A stretch of DNA of 64,000 bases from Clostridiales bacterium (GTDB lineage Bacteria > Bacillota > Clostridia > Oscillospirales > Acutalibacteraceae): contig JAHZDE010000006.1 of assembly GCA_019422525.1 (NCBI GenBank), positions 107,018 through 171,017 of the forward strand, written 5' to 3'. The notes under the pieces are model-generated. The model was not told the DNA's origin. It ran no database searches and was given only the letters and a program-made list of their open reading frames with translations. The stretch's first letter is position 1, and each line of letters opens with the position of its first letter. Both the position numbers and the translations under genes were made by a program. Shown here in pieces: positions 8,057 through 16,248 of this stretch.

Positions 8057-8950
8057 TTAGGGATTACAAACTCCACATGGTGAATATCCTTGAGCTTCTG
8101 CGTCTGCTGCTGAATCAAACCAGATTTTGTTTTCGGGAAGGATTTTTTTCACATATCGGCATGACGGATTATGATATTTATTAGATTCGCTGCTTCCCAC
8201 ATATCTTCCCTGAGATGCGGCAGGGGGAACATAAGTCTCAGATGAAACGGAATCTTGCGGCTTTGAAGTAGGTTTCGCCGTAGGCTTGGGTGTGGGCTTC
8301 TTTGTAGGTTTCGTGGTAGGTTTGGGAGTTGGCTCTGGTGTTGGTTCAGGCGTTGGTTCGGGAGTAGGTTCTGATGTAGGAGAGATGGTTGCCTCTGGTG
8401 TTGGTGAAATAAGGGGCTTTGCTGTTTCTGCGGGGCTTGGAGTTGGAGTGACAGTTGCATAGCCTGATGATACATGATTGTTATCAGAAGGCTCCGGAGT
8501 CAGTGTAGTGATAAGTCCAAAAACCAGATAGATTCCCAGAATCGTTGTCAGAATAATCCGAAACCGTTGGGAGTACCTTTCTTTCCACTTAGGATAAAGC
8601 CACAGCATTGGAATTGCAACAAATGGCAAAAAAATGCTGAGAAGAATAAGCGGAACGTTCCGTTTATTGCCAGAACCGGACGGATAATTGGATGGAGGAA
8701 GAGGTGTCTGACCACTGTCTCCTCCACCAGAAACAGCGTAGTTTGCATTTTTTCGGCTTTTGTGCCCAGAAAGCTTGGTCGTGTAAGAAAAGCCCGTTCC
8801 AGGTGCTGAGACTCGTGCTCTTGCACCGGTTCTGGAATTAAACGAAACTCCACCATGTTTCCCTCCCAGACTAAAACCAAAACTTTTCTTTCCTACATTG
8901 AATCGGACTCCCGGGGCGACTTTGAAACTTTTTCTAAATCGTAAACCCAT
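8057..8950 (-). CDS. DUF4236 protein with Pro-Thr repeat and Cys-rich C-terminal domain
   Basis: The 297-residue protein has a DUF4236 domain at residues 1 to about 55 (MGLRFRKSFKVAPGVRFN...). Two hydrophobic segments follow around residues 100-150, then a long linker of PEPTP, KPTPK and TKPTK units (about 165-245). The C-terminal domain carries HNPSCRYVKKI and SPCGVCNP and resembles the Ada-type Cys-containing domain that follows secreted nucleases and similar proteins. The layout suggests a membrane protein exposing the last domain on a stiff Pro-Thr stalk. Function unknown. AAAGGAG supports the start. Confidence 0.8.
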   Translation of the reverse strand: MGLRFRKSFKVAPGVRFNVGKKSFGFSLGGKHGGVSFNSRTGARARVSAPGTGFSYTTKLSGHKSRKNANYAVSGGGDSGQTPLPPSNYPSGSGNKRNVPLILLSIFLPFVAIPMLWLYPKWKERYSQRFRIILTTILGIYLVFGLITTLTPEPSDNNHVSSGYATVTPTPSPAETAKPLISPTPEATISPTSEPTPEPTPEPTPEPTPKPTTKPTKKPTPKPTAKPTSKPQDSVSSETYVPPAASQGRYVGSSESNKYHNPSCRYVKKILPENKIWFDSAADAEAQGYSPCGVCNP

Positions 8951-9219
8951 GGTCTATGCTCCTTTCGGTGAATTTTTATCAATTTTCCATTCCATCATGT
9001 TTTCTTGCTTTACACCTTCTTTTTCACAAAGCTTTGTCGAAAAAAGCTTCATCATCTGTTTGATTTGTTTCATGCATCTGTTTAAAAAGTACTTTTTTCC
9101 ATTATTTTTCATTATATCACTTTATGTATCGTATTGTAATATTTTTGAAATAAATATCATAAATTTATTTTCTTTTTAAAGCAATTTGTTATAATGAAAA
9201 GTTTTCTCTGTATGACTGC
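8951..9219. other. AT-rich non-coding stretch
   Basis: This is a strongly AT-rich gap between two divergent genes. I see no reading frame with protein-like composition. It should hold the promoter of the DUF4236 gene, which I could not fix. Confidence 0.5.
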
Positions 9220-9248
9220 TTGATTTTTGGAAAAACGCTCTGTATAAT
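9220..9248 (+). promoter_or_regulatory. Sigma-A promoter of the Pro/Gly-rich small protein gene
   Basis: TTGATT (9220-9225), 17-base spacer, TATAAT (9243-9248). It gives a leader of about 125 nt before the ATG at 9381. Confidence 0.7.
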
Positions 9249-9380
9249 AGATGAAAAAATGTTGTTAATCATGGGTTATTTAGCAAAATATACGAAGTCA
9301 GAGAAAAGGAGATGTTTTTCAGTTCGGAATTTCATTTCCATGTTTGTAAATCAATCATACATAGAAGGAGGAAGAACGCT

Positions 9381-9596
9381 ATGATGCCAGGAAGAAGACC
9401 ACCAAGAGGCCCCGGCGGTCCAGGTTTTCGGCCCGGTGGATTCAGAGGTCCTCATGGGCCAAGAGGTTTTCACCGGCCACCACCTCCGCCACCGCCCCAT
9501 CACAGACCCTATCGAGGTGGCTGTGTGCCAGGTTGTTTGATGTATCTGTTGGGAGCGGGAGCTGTTGTGGCAGCTTTGGTAGCACTGATACTGTAG
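9381..9596 (+). CDS. Small Pro/Gly/Arg/His-rich protein with C-terminal membrane anchor
   Basis: The 71-residue protein's first two thirds are repeats of Gly-Pro, Arg-Gly-Phe and a run of seven Pro followed by His-His. A CVPGC motif then precedes one hydrophobic helix (about residues 52-71, MYLLGAGAVVAALVALIL). No known family is recognised. A ribosome site GAAGGAGG, a clear promoter and a clear terminator support a real gene. The basic disordered region next to a tail anchor suggests a surface or membrane-associated peptide; the topology is not determined. Confidence 0.7.
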   Translation: MMPGRRPPRGPGGPGFRPGGFRGPHGPRGFHRPPPPPPPHHRPYRGGCVPGCLMYLLGAGAVVAALVALIL

Positions 9597-9617
9597 TTTT
9601 CAATAATTTCTCCTAAA

Positions 9618-9666
9618 AGGAAAAGAAAGGCACCGGTTTTCGTGTACCTTCCTTTTCCTTTTTCTG
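9618..9666 (+). terminator. Terminator after the small Pro/Gly-rich gene
   Basis: AAGGAAAAGAAAGG pairs with CCTTCCTTTTCCTT with one mismatch and is followed by TTTTTCTG. Confidence 0.8.
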
Positions 9667-9752
9667 TATGTTTCATGTTAAGGTATCCCAATAACTATTC
9701 GATTGCTTGCCCATAGGTTAAGGAAGAATTTGTATCAACAAACTCTCTGCGG

Positions 9753-9781
9753 TTGCCCTTTGCTGAGAGATTTGCTATAAT
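9753..9781 (+). promoter_or_regulatory. Sigma-A promoter of the TetR-type gene
   Basis: TTGCCC (9753-9758), 17-base spacer, TATAAT (9776-9781), 86 bases before the GTG start. Confidence 0.65.
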
Positions 9782-9867
9782 ACATATTCAAATAAAACTG
9801 CCTTCCCGGGAATAGCACCCACGGGGGACAGAGACCGGACAGTGGATGGGAAAGGAGCATAACCGCT

Positions 9868-10428
9868 GTGGCAAACTTTACACGGAAAGCTATCAAGGAA
9901 ACGTTTATTGCATTGCTGGAAGAGAGACCTCTCAGTGATATTACCGTAAAGGATATTGTGGAAACCTGCGGCATTAACCGAAACTCTTTTTATTATCACT
10001 TTCAGGACTTACCAGCGCTGATTGAGGAGATTGTAAAGGAAGAAGCGGAGATGATTATTGAAAAATATCCTTCCGTTACTTCGATTGTCCAGTGTTTCGA
10101 TGCGCTGATTGAATTTGCCTCTCACCGAAAGAAGGCCATTATGCACATATACCGCTCGGTTAACCGTGAGGTATTCGAGCGCCATCTGATGACGGTGAGT
10201 GAATATTTTGTCCGCAGCTATATTAACACGGCATTATCCCAGGAAACCATCAGTGATGAGGATAGATGCACCATTGTTCGATATTATAAGTGTGTCTGTT
10301 TTGGTCTGACGGTAGACTGGCTGAACAGCGGGATGGATGGGGAATATGCCCAGTCTGTACGGCGTATTTTTGAGCTAAAGAAAAACGCGGCAGATGAGAT
10401 TACGGAGCTTCTCAAAAAAACTATGTAA
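9868..10428 (+). CDS. TetR family transcriptional regulator
   Basis: This 186-residue protein has a TetR N-terminal HTH (residues 3-50: DITVKDIVETCGINRNSFYYHF) and a C-terminal helical domain resembling TetR_C of the DhaS/YfiR type. The GTG start has AAAGGAG nine bases upstream. The gene is convergent with the envelope operon 15568-10595, of the type often controlled by such repressors (MMPL plus YhgE), so that operon is its likely target. A palindrome at 15684 would suit it. Confidence 0.9.
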   Translation: MANFTRKAIKETFIALLEERPLSDITVKDIVETCGINRNSFYYHFQDLPALIEEIVKEEAEMIIEKYPSVTSIVQCFDALIEFASHRKKAIMHIYRSVNREVFERHLMTVSEYFVRSYINTALSQETISDEDRCTIVRYYKCVCFGLTVDWLNSGMDGEYAQSVRRIFELKKNAADEITELLKKTM

Positions 10429-10546
10429 CTTATAATATAAGAGAAACTATATTATATAGCATGACTCTGAAAAATGGAATATGCCTGTATACACACTCTC
10501 TTTCTTATATTCATTGTTTCCACGTGAATTATATTTTCTGAAATTT

Positions 10547-10580
10547 AAAATGGGGATGCATTTATGTGCATCCCCATTTT
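10547..10580. terminator. Bidirectional terminator between convergent genes
   Basis: A perfect 14-bp stem AAAATGGGGATGCA / TGCATCCCCATTTT with loop TTTATG serves both the TetR gene and the YhgE-like gene. Confidence 0.9.
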
Positions 10581-10594
10581 TGGCCTGTGGGCGG

Positions 10595-12820
10595 TTATTG
10601 ATTATTTTCGATTTCATCGGTGCGATAGATAAACGTTACTTTGCCATCCATACCGTCGCTGATTCCGGAAAAGTTCCGGTAATTTTTGGAAACGTCTGCG
10701 GTAGCTTTCAGACGGGTTACGATTTTATCCAGATCACCGTCTACCAAATCCGTCAGCTTCTCCACTGCCTCTTCGTTAAACTGTTTCAGCCCGTCAGAAA
10801 GCTGCATGGAGCCGTCCTTCAGCTGAGTTACACCGTCCACCAGCGCCGGAGCACCGTCTTTTAACTGTAAAATGCCGTCATACAGCTGGGAGGAACCATC
10901 TTTTAATTGAGCGGCACCGCTTTTCAGAGAACCGGCACCCTGATCCAATTTCTCTGCCCCGGAAGCAGCTGTGGAAACCCCATCGGTGTATTGCAGCAAT
11001 CCCAGATAGAAGGCGTTATAGCTGTCAAGGGAGGATTTCAGGGAAATCAGTTCTTTTGCCCCTTCGGAAGCAGCCTGCAGTTTCTGCTGCACTTCATCGG
11101 ATGCCATGGCTTCGGAAATGGCTTTCTGCATCTGGGCCTCCACATTTTTAGAGATGGTGGCCTGCATAGCTTTCGATTTCATTTGTTCCTGAGTTTTAGC
11201 GGAAATAGCAGCCTGAATTTCAGAGCTTTCCATCTGCTCCTGCAAATTCTTTTCCAGCAGCGCCTGTACGTCCGCTTCTTTCATCTGGGTATCTATAGCG
11301 TTTTCTACAGCAGCCTGTGTTTTTTCATCCACCAGCCCGGCCTTTACGGCAGTTTCATATTCCTCTTTGGTCATTTTTCCGCTGGTGGCAATGGGAATCA
11401 CCTTTTCGGCTACCTGTTCCCGGACAGCGGCTGTCACTTTTTCGGAAACCTGTTCTTTTACAGCAGCGGTCACCTGCTGGGATACCTGTTCCTGAACGGC
11501 GGCCGTTACTTTTTCTGTAATCATGGGGCGATTTTCTTCTACCTGCTGGGTAACGGTGTCCAGAGCCTGCTGATATACTGCGTTTTTATCCAGGGAAGCA
11601 ATCACTTTGTTGAGTACCTCGGCATAATTGTCGATGGTCAGCCGGGAAACGGTAAGACCGGAGGCGGCAAGCTGAGAATTAGCGGTGGAGAGCAAGGTTT
11701 CAAACACCTGTTTTGCGCCGCCGTTCAGCTGAGCGTTATTGCCGGAAAGAGTAGCAAGTCCATCATACAGCTGGGCAGTGCCGTCTTTCAGAGTATCGGT
11801 ACCATCATATAGCTGAGAAGCGCCATCTTTCAGGTCTTTTGCGCCCTGAGCCAACTGGTCAATCCCCTCTGTCAATTCACCGGATTTCTCCAGCAGCGTG
11901 GCAAGGCCGTCATACAGCTGGGAAGAACCGTCCATAAGCTGGGACATGGCGTCAGTCATTTCTCCCAAAGAGTTTTTGAGCCCGTCTACCGAGTCCAGCT
12001 TTTCCGTATCCAGATGGTTGAACACTTCGTTGGAAGCGATAGTGACGGTGGTGCCAAGAGAGAAGTCTTTGGCATCGGCGGTAATTTCCACATAAGAGGG
12101 GATTTCCAGTTTGTCCTTGTCAATTGCCAGATTTTCCTGCAGGCCCGGGAAAGCAAGGCCCATAACTGCAATCCGGTCACCGTCATTTATCAGCTTTCCG
12201 TTGGTGACCTCCACATTGGTAAAGGTGTCGGTGTCCAGCAGCACACCGGTGAGCATGGCAAAGGGTACATAGATTTTTTCCTTTTTGCCGTCAATCTCCA
12301 CCGTTTCAAACTGATGGTTGTCATAGGTGAAGCGGATGGTCACTTTACCGCTTTTTCCGGAAATCTCTTCGGCGGATACCGGTTTTCCGTCCAGTTTGTA
12401 GGAGACGCTAAGCCCTACCGGCAGTTCTTTTTCGATGTTGCCCTGATAATAAATATCGTTGCCCTGTGCGTCCCACACCTTCATACTGTCGCCGCTCATG
12501 GTGTAGGTTTCGTCGCCTTTTACATTTTCGATGTCGGTCAGATCCGATTTGTCAGAAATGCTGGCAGAGCCCAGAGCGTTTTTAATCCAGTCGCTGACGA
12601 TGATTTTGTCCACACTGCCGTCAGCACCGGCCAGTACATAAACGGTTTCGTCTTTGGAAAGTGCGTCGGTTTCTTCAGTTTTCACATTGGCAGTGTCCCC
12701 GGCAGTAGTTTTTGGCTGGGACTCTTCCGAATGGTTTTGTGCAAAAGCAGCCCCCGTACCGCCAGCCACCAGAGCCGCGCAAAGAAGAACAGACAGAATT
12801 TTAACGGTTGACTTATTCAT
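10595..12820 (-). CDS. YhgE/Pip-like secreted repeat protein
   Basis: The 741-residue protein has an N-terminal signal sequence (ILSVLLCAALVAGGTGAAFA) and heptad-like repeats of the form LxDGxxQLxDG (LYDGLATL, LKDGASQLYDG) in two blocks near residues 290-360 and 640-700, as in YhgE/Pip proteins. Between them is a long acidic/Gln-rich coiled coil with repeated VTAAVQEQVSQ units. No C-terminal membrane region typical of full YhgE proteins is seen. The start overlaps the upstream MMPL gene by 8 bases (ATGAATAA), so the two are translationally coupled and probably act together in the envelope. Confidence 0.82.
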   Translation of the reverse strand: MNKSTVKILSVLLCAALVAGGTGAAFAQNHSEESQPKTTAGDTANVKTEETDALSKDETVYVLAGADGSVDKIIVSDWIKNALGSASISDKSDLTDIENVKGDETYTMSGDSMKVWDAQGNDIYYQGNIEKELPVGLSVSYKLDGKPVSAEEISGKSGKVTIRFTYDNHQFETVEIDGKKEKIYVPFAMLTGVLLDTDTFTNVEVTNGKLINDGDRIAVMGLAFPGLQENLAIDKDKLEIPSYVEITADAKDFSLGTTVTIASNEVFNHLDTEKLDSVDGLKNSLGEMTDAMSQLMDGSSQLYDGLATLLEKSGELTEGIDQLAQGAKDLKDGASQLYDGTDTLKDGTAQLYDGLATLSGNNAQLNGGAKQVFETLLSTANSQLAASGLTVSRLTIDNYAEVLNKVIASLDKNAVYQQALDTVTQQVEENRPMITEKVTAAVQEQVSQQVTAAVKEQVSEKVTAAVREQVAEKVIPIATSGKMTKEEYETAVKAGLVDEKTQAAVENAIDTQMKEADVQALLEKNLQEQMESSEIQAAISAKTQEQMKSKAMQATISKNVEAQMQKAISEAMASDEVQQKLQAASEGAKELISLKSSLDSYNAFYLGLLQYTDGVSTAASGAEKLDQGAGSLKSGAAQLKDGSSQLYDGILQLKDGAPALVDGVTQLKDGSMQLSDGLKQFNEEAVEKLTDLVDGDLDKIVTRLKATADVSKNYRNFSGISDGMDGKVTFIYRTDEIENNQ

Positions 12821-14918
12821 GAGCAGATACCTCCACAGAACGGTTTTTCAGCTTGATTTTTGTCATGCCCAGCGTGGTCTTACAGATAAGAGAATCTGCC
12901 AGCATGAACATGGCAGGAAGAACGAAAATTACCAACAGCATACTAATCACGGCGCCTCTTGCCATGAGCATGCACATAGAACTGATAATCTCAATATCCG
13001 AATAGAGGGCTACGCCAAAGGTAGCGGCAAACAGCCCCATGCCCGAAACGATAATGGACGAAATAGAGGTGCGCAGTGCCGTCCAGACAGCGGTTTTCTT
13101 ATCTGCGCCGGCCATGCGCTCCGATTTGTACCGGGTGGTCATTAAAATGGCATAGTCAACGGTGGCTCCCAGCTGAATGGTGCTAATACAAATAGGTGTG
13201 ATGAATGCCATGCTCTGGCCCAGATAATGTGGCAGGCCAAGATTGATAAAGATGCCCAGTTCGATGACGGCAATCAGAATGACCGGCAGGGAAATGCTTT
13301 TTTCCACCAGCAGGATAATCAGGAAGATAGCCACAATGGAAATGGCGTTTACCACTTTGAAGTCGTGGTCAGTGGTTTCAATCATATCCTTCATACAGGG
13401 GGCCTCACCAATGAGCATTCCTTTGGGGTCATACTGTTTTAGCACGGCGTTCAGTTGGTTGATTTGTTCATTGACCTGGTCGCTGGCCACGGGATACTCG
13501 GAATTGATGAGCAGGAGCTCCCATTTATCGCTGACCAGCAGTTCCCGGATACTATCCGGCAGAATCTCCCTGGGTACCCGTGACCCGACGACGGATTCCA
13601 ATCCCAGCACATATTTCACGCCGTCCACCTCTTCCATATCGTCCATCATCTGGTGAACAGACTTGGAAGGAAGGTTGGCGTCTACCAGTACCATGTGGGT
13701 GGAAGCAATGTCAAATTCCTCGCTCAATTTGGAGTTGGAAATGATGTAGTTCATGTCCTCTGGCAGGGATTGGGCCATGTTATAGTAGACTTCTTGATTG
13801 GCCTGATGGTATCCGTAATAGGCCGGCGTAATGAGAACGGCAAACAGAATCAGAAACACGGGAAATACTTTGATAACCCCTTTGGAAAAACGACTCATAT
13901 CGGGAATTAACGGGCGGTGACGGGTCTTTTGCAGCACTCGGTCAAAAACCAGAATCAGAGAGGGGAGCACCGTCACACAGCCGATTACGCCCAACAGTAC
14001 GCCCTTTGCCATGACTAATCCCAAGTCGCGGCCCAGAGTAAAGCTCATAAAACACAGGGCAATAAATCCGGCGATGGTTGTAATGGAGCTTCCCAGAACA
14101 CTGGTAAGGGTTTCCCGAATGGCCACAGCCATGGCTTCCTGGTGATCATCGTATTTTTCCCGTTGTTCGTTGTAGCTGTGCCATAGAAAAATAGAGTAGT
14201 CCATGGTAACCGCCAGCTGTAAAACCGCTGAAAGGGCCTTGGTAATATAGGACACTTCCCCAAAGAAGAAGTTGGTTCCCATGTTCAGAAGAATCATGGC
14301 GCCAATGGAAAGAAGAAATACAAAAGGTACCAGCCAGCCGTCCAAAAATAGCATCATGGCGGCACAGGCAAGTATTACGGCCAGCGCTACATATACCGGT
14401 TCTTGCTGTTCGCACAGGTTTTTCAAATCCACCACCAGTGCCGTCAGCCCAGAAACAAAGCACTGGGAGCCAGCCACCGAGCGGATTTCTTCCACGGACT
14501 TCATGGTTTCATCGCTGGAAGTGGAAGTGTTGAAGAAAATTGCCATCAGGGTAGAGTGGTCGGTATTAAATTCCCGGTAAATTTTGTCGGGCAGCAATTC
14601 CATGGGAATGGACAAATCCGCCAGAGAATCATACCAGAGAACCGTATCTACATGGTCGATGCCTTCGATTTTCTTTTTGAGGGCTGCCACGTCCTTTTCC
14701 TGCATATCCTCAACCACCAGAAAGGTGAAGGCTCCTTTGTGGAAATCCTCCATCAGTTCTTCCTGTCCGACTACCGTTTCCATATCTTCCGGCAGATAGG
14801 TGAGCATATCATAATTGACGCGGGTAAAGGCCATGCCGATTACAGAAGGAACCATCAGGGCCACCGTAACCAGCAAAATGAGAACACGGTGTTTGACCAC
14901 CGCTCTTGCAAATTTCAT
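12813..14918 (-). CDS. MMPL/RND family transporter
   Basis: About 701 residues with the two-fold RND layout: membrane helix, large extracellular domain, five helices, then the same again (sterol-sensing-domain-like blocks near residues 160-330 and 530-690). MMPL proteins export lipids or other hydrophobic molecules. GGAG lies immediately before an ATG at 14930 but 12 bases before the ATG at 14918, so the latter is taken; a GTG at 14927 is also possible. Middle gene of a three-gene operon with a HdeD-like membrane protein and a YhgE-like protein. Confidence 0.88.
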   Translation of the reverse strand: MKFARAVVKHRVLILLVTVALMVPSVIGMAFTRVNYDMLTYLPEDMETVVGQEELMEDFHKGAFTFLVVEDMQEKDVAALKKKIEGIDHVDTVLWYDSLADLSIPMELLPDKIYREFNTDHSTLMAIFFNTSTSSDETMKSVEEIRSVAGSQCFVSGLTALVVDLKNLCEQQEPVYVALAVILACAAMMLFLDGWLVPFVFLLSIGAMILLNMGTNFFFGEVSYITKALSAVLQLAVTMDYSIFLWHSYNEQREKYDDHQEAMAVAIRETLTSVLGSSITTIAGFIALCFMSFTLGRDLGLVMAKGVLLGVIGCVTVLPSLILVFDRVLQKTRHRPLIPDMSRFSKGVIKVFPVFLILFAVLITPAYYGYHQANQEVYYNMAQSLPEDMNYIISNSKLSEEFDIASTHMVLVDANLPSKSVHQMMDDMEEVDGVKYVLGLESVVGSRVPREILPDSIRELLVSDKWELLLINSEYPVASDQVNEQINQLNAVLKQYDPKGMLIGEAPCMKDMIETTDHDFKVVNAISIVAIFLIILLVEKSISLPVILIAVIELGIFINLGLPHYLGQSMAFITPICISTIQLGATVDYAILMTTRYKSERMAGADKKTAVWTALRTSISSIIVSGMGLFAATFGVALYSDIEIISSMCMLMARGAVISMLLVIFVLPAMFMLADSLICKTTLGMTKIKLKNRSVEVSAHE

Positions 14919-14965
14919 GGTTTTCACCATCTCCTTGTTTCAAAAAGTGCTTGATATTCCATTTG

Positions 14966-15568
14966 TCACGGTTTTTCCATAAAGTCACAGAGGTCCCGTT
15001 CCATTCGGTCGGGCATCTGGTTCTTTACGATTTTGACCATGGTGACAGCAACACAAAAATATAAAACTCCCTGTACCATCAGGGAAATTCCCAGCAATCT
15101 CACGGCAAAAACGGAGTTTGTAGGGCACAGAATCAGCAGCAGCCCTAAAAGTCCCGCCGGTACCGCCAGCAGAAAAACCAGCCACCAGGAATGAAGGCCG
15201 AAAGCTTTGGCCTCCCAGGCGGTTTTTTCACGAAACAGGCAGTCGGCTACAATACAGATTCCCAGAGAAATGCAGAAAAAGTCCAGTACGCTGCCGGAAC
15301 GTATCAGGGCAGCGCTGCCCAATACCAGCCACAAAAAACCAAATTGTAAGTCATACTGGAAAGCCAGCCGGTATAGGTCCCGGGAAAAATAGCCTGTCAG
15401 CTTGATAAGCCCAAAAGCAATCATCAAGCTTCCTAAAAAAACTCCCATTATTCCAGCCACAACAGAAGGGCAGATAAACATCCAAACGCCTGCCGCAAAA
15501 AACATAGTGGAAATGGCTATGTATCCGATTTTGGCAATCCGCATGGGGACTACGGAACGCATTTTCAT
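14966..15568 (-). CDS. HdeD/DUF308-like membrane protein
   Basis: The 200-residue protein has about six hydrophobic helices in two similar halves (GVWMFICPSVVAGIMGVFLG and GLLLILCPTNSVFAVRLLGI), as in HdeD/DUF308 proteins. ATG 15568 has GGAGG nine bases before it. As first gene of the HdeD-MMPL-YhgE operon it probably assists membrane transport or stress resistance; the role is not known. Confidence 0.75.
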   Translation of the reverse strand: MKMRSVVPMRIAKIGYIAISTMFFAAGVWMFICPSVVAGIMGVFLGSLMIAFGLIKLTGYFSRDLYRLAFQYDLQFGFLWLVLGSAALIRSGSVLDFFCISLGICIVADCLFREKTAWEAKAFGLHSWWLVFLLAVPAGLLGLLLILCPTNSVFAVRLLGISLMVQGVLYFCVAVTMVKIVKNQMPDRMERDLCDFMEKP

Positions 15569-15683
15569 AAATCGCCGCCTCCTTTCTTCCTTGAGAGCAC
15601 AGATAGATAATAGGGAATTCCGGCAGTTTTGAAAACGGGCAGTTGCCCTTGTCGTGACCAAAAAACAGATACCGGACTTGATT

Positions 15684-15700
15684 TGCCTAAAATTTAGGCA
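15684..15700. promoter_or_regulatory. Palindromic operator candidate upstream of the MMPL operon
   Basis: TGCCTAAA-A-TTTAGGCA is a perfect 8-1-8 palindrome about 115 bases before the first gene of the minus-strand operon. It overlaps a possible minus-strand promoter (TAGACA, 16 bases, TAAATT). A related half-site (TTTGTCTAAA) follows at about 15711. This is the size and place expected for a TetR-type operator. Confidence 0.5.
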
Positions 15701-15768
15701 CGAAAGCCCATTTGTCTAAAAAACACTGTCAGATAACAACCTGGGAGAAGAGCCTTTGAAAGACAGAA

Positions 15769-15809
15769 AAAACGCCTTCCAGCTCCTTAAAAAAGCCGGA
15801 AGGCGTTTT
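15769..15809. terminator. Bidirectional terminator
   Basis: AAAACGCCTTCC pairs with GGAAGGCGTTTT (15769-15780 with 15798-15809), with T-runs on both strands. It ends the small gene at 15811 on the minus strand. Confidence 0.85.
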
Positions 15810-15810
15810 C

Positions 15811-16122
15811 TCACTTGTCAAGAATTTTCCCAACAAGTCGTAAACAGTCTTCTTTAAATTTTGTCTGGTCTTTTCTTTTTACCCGAAAAATCAGTGTATG
15901 AACTTGGTTGCTTTGTAAATAAGCAATTGAAAAATAGTGCTGCCACAAAGTGATAACGTCTTCAACAGATAAAATAGAGTCAAGGCATAGGCGCATTTTT
16001 TTCGTCAGCCGCGATTGTACCAATAGTTTTCCATCGGCAAACAGGACTCGGCAAGGCGTTTTTTCCAGGTACATTCCGAAGGCTTTTTCGCTCGAAAATT
16101 TTATCACATGATAGCGGTGCAT
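15811..16122 (-). CDS. Small protein of unknown function
   Basis: The 103-residue protein (starts MHRYHVIKFSSEKAFGMYLE) is basic at the C-terminus, with no signal peptide or membrane helix. I do not recognise a family. ATG 16122 is preferred because GGGAGG lies 8 bases upstream; in-frame ATG 16128 and GTG 16131 sit too close to that site. It has its own terminator. The gap 16123-16248 to the upstream LysR gene holds no other gene. Confidence 0.6.
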   Translation of the reverse strand: MHRYHVIKFSSEKAFGMYLEKTPCRVLFADGKLLVQSRLTKKMRLCLDSILSVEDVITLWQHYFSIAYLQSNQVHTLIFRVKRKDQTKFKEDCLRLVGKILDK

Positions 16123-16248
16123 CCCCATCACCTCCCAAATAAAACATGAGCTCTAAAGGAAACTGCCATGCATTTTTCAGGCAGCTGTTCAAAAGCACAA
16201 AATATGTATTTTTTCTATGGAAAGATAGTTTTTGCCGATTTATGAATT

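Noticed and set aside
5016..9700. Integrative element using tRNA-Leu as attachment site
   Set aside because: I looked for a second copy of the tRNA 3' end to the right and for an integrase and found neither.
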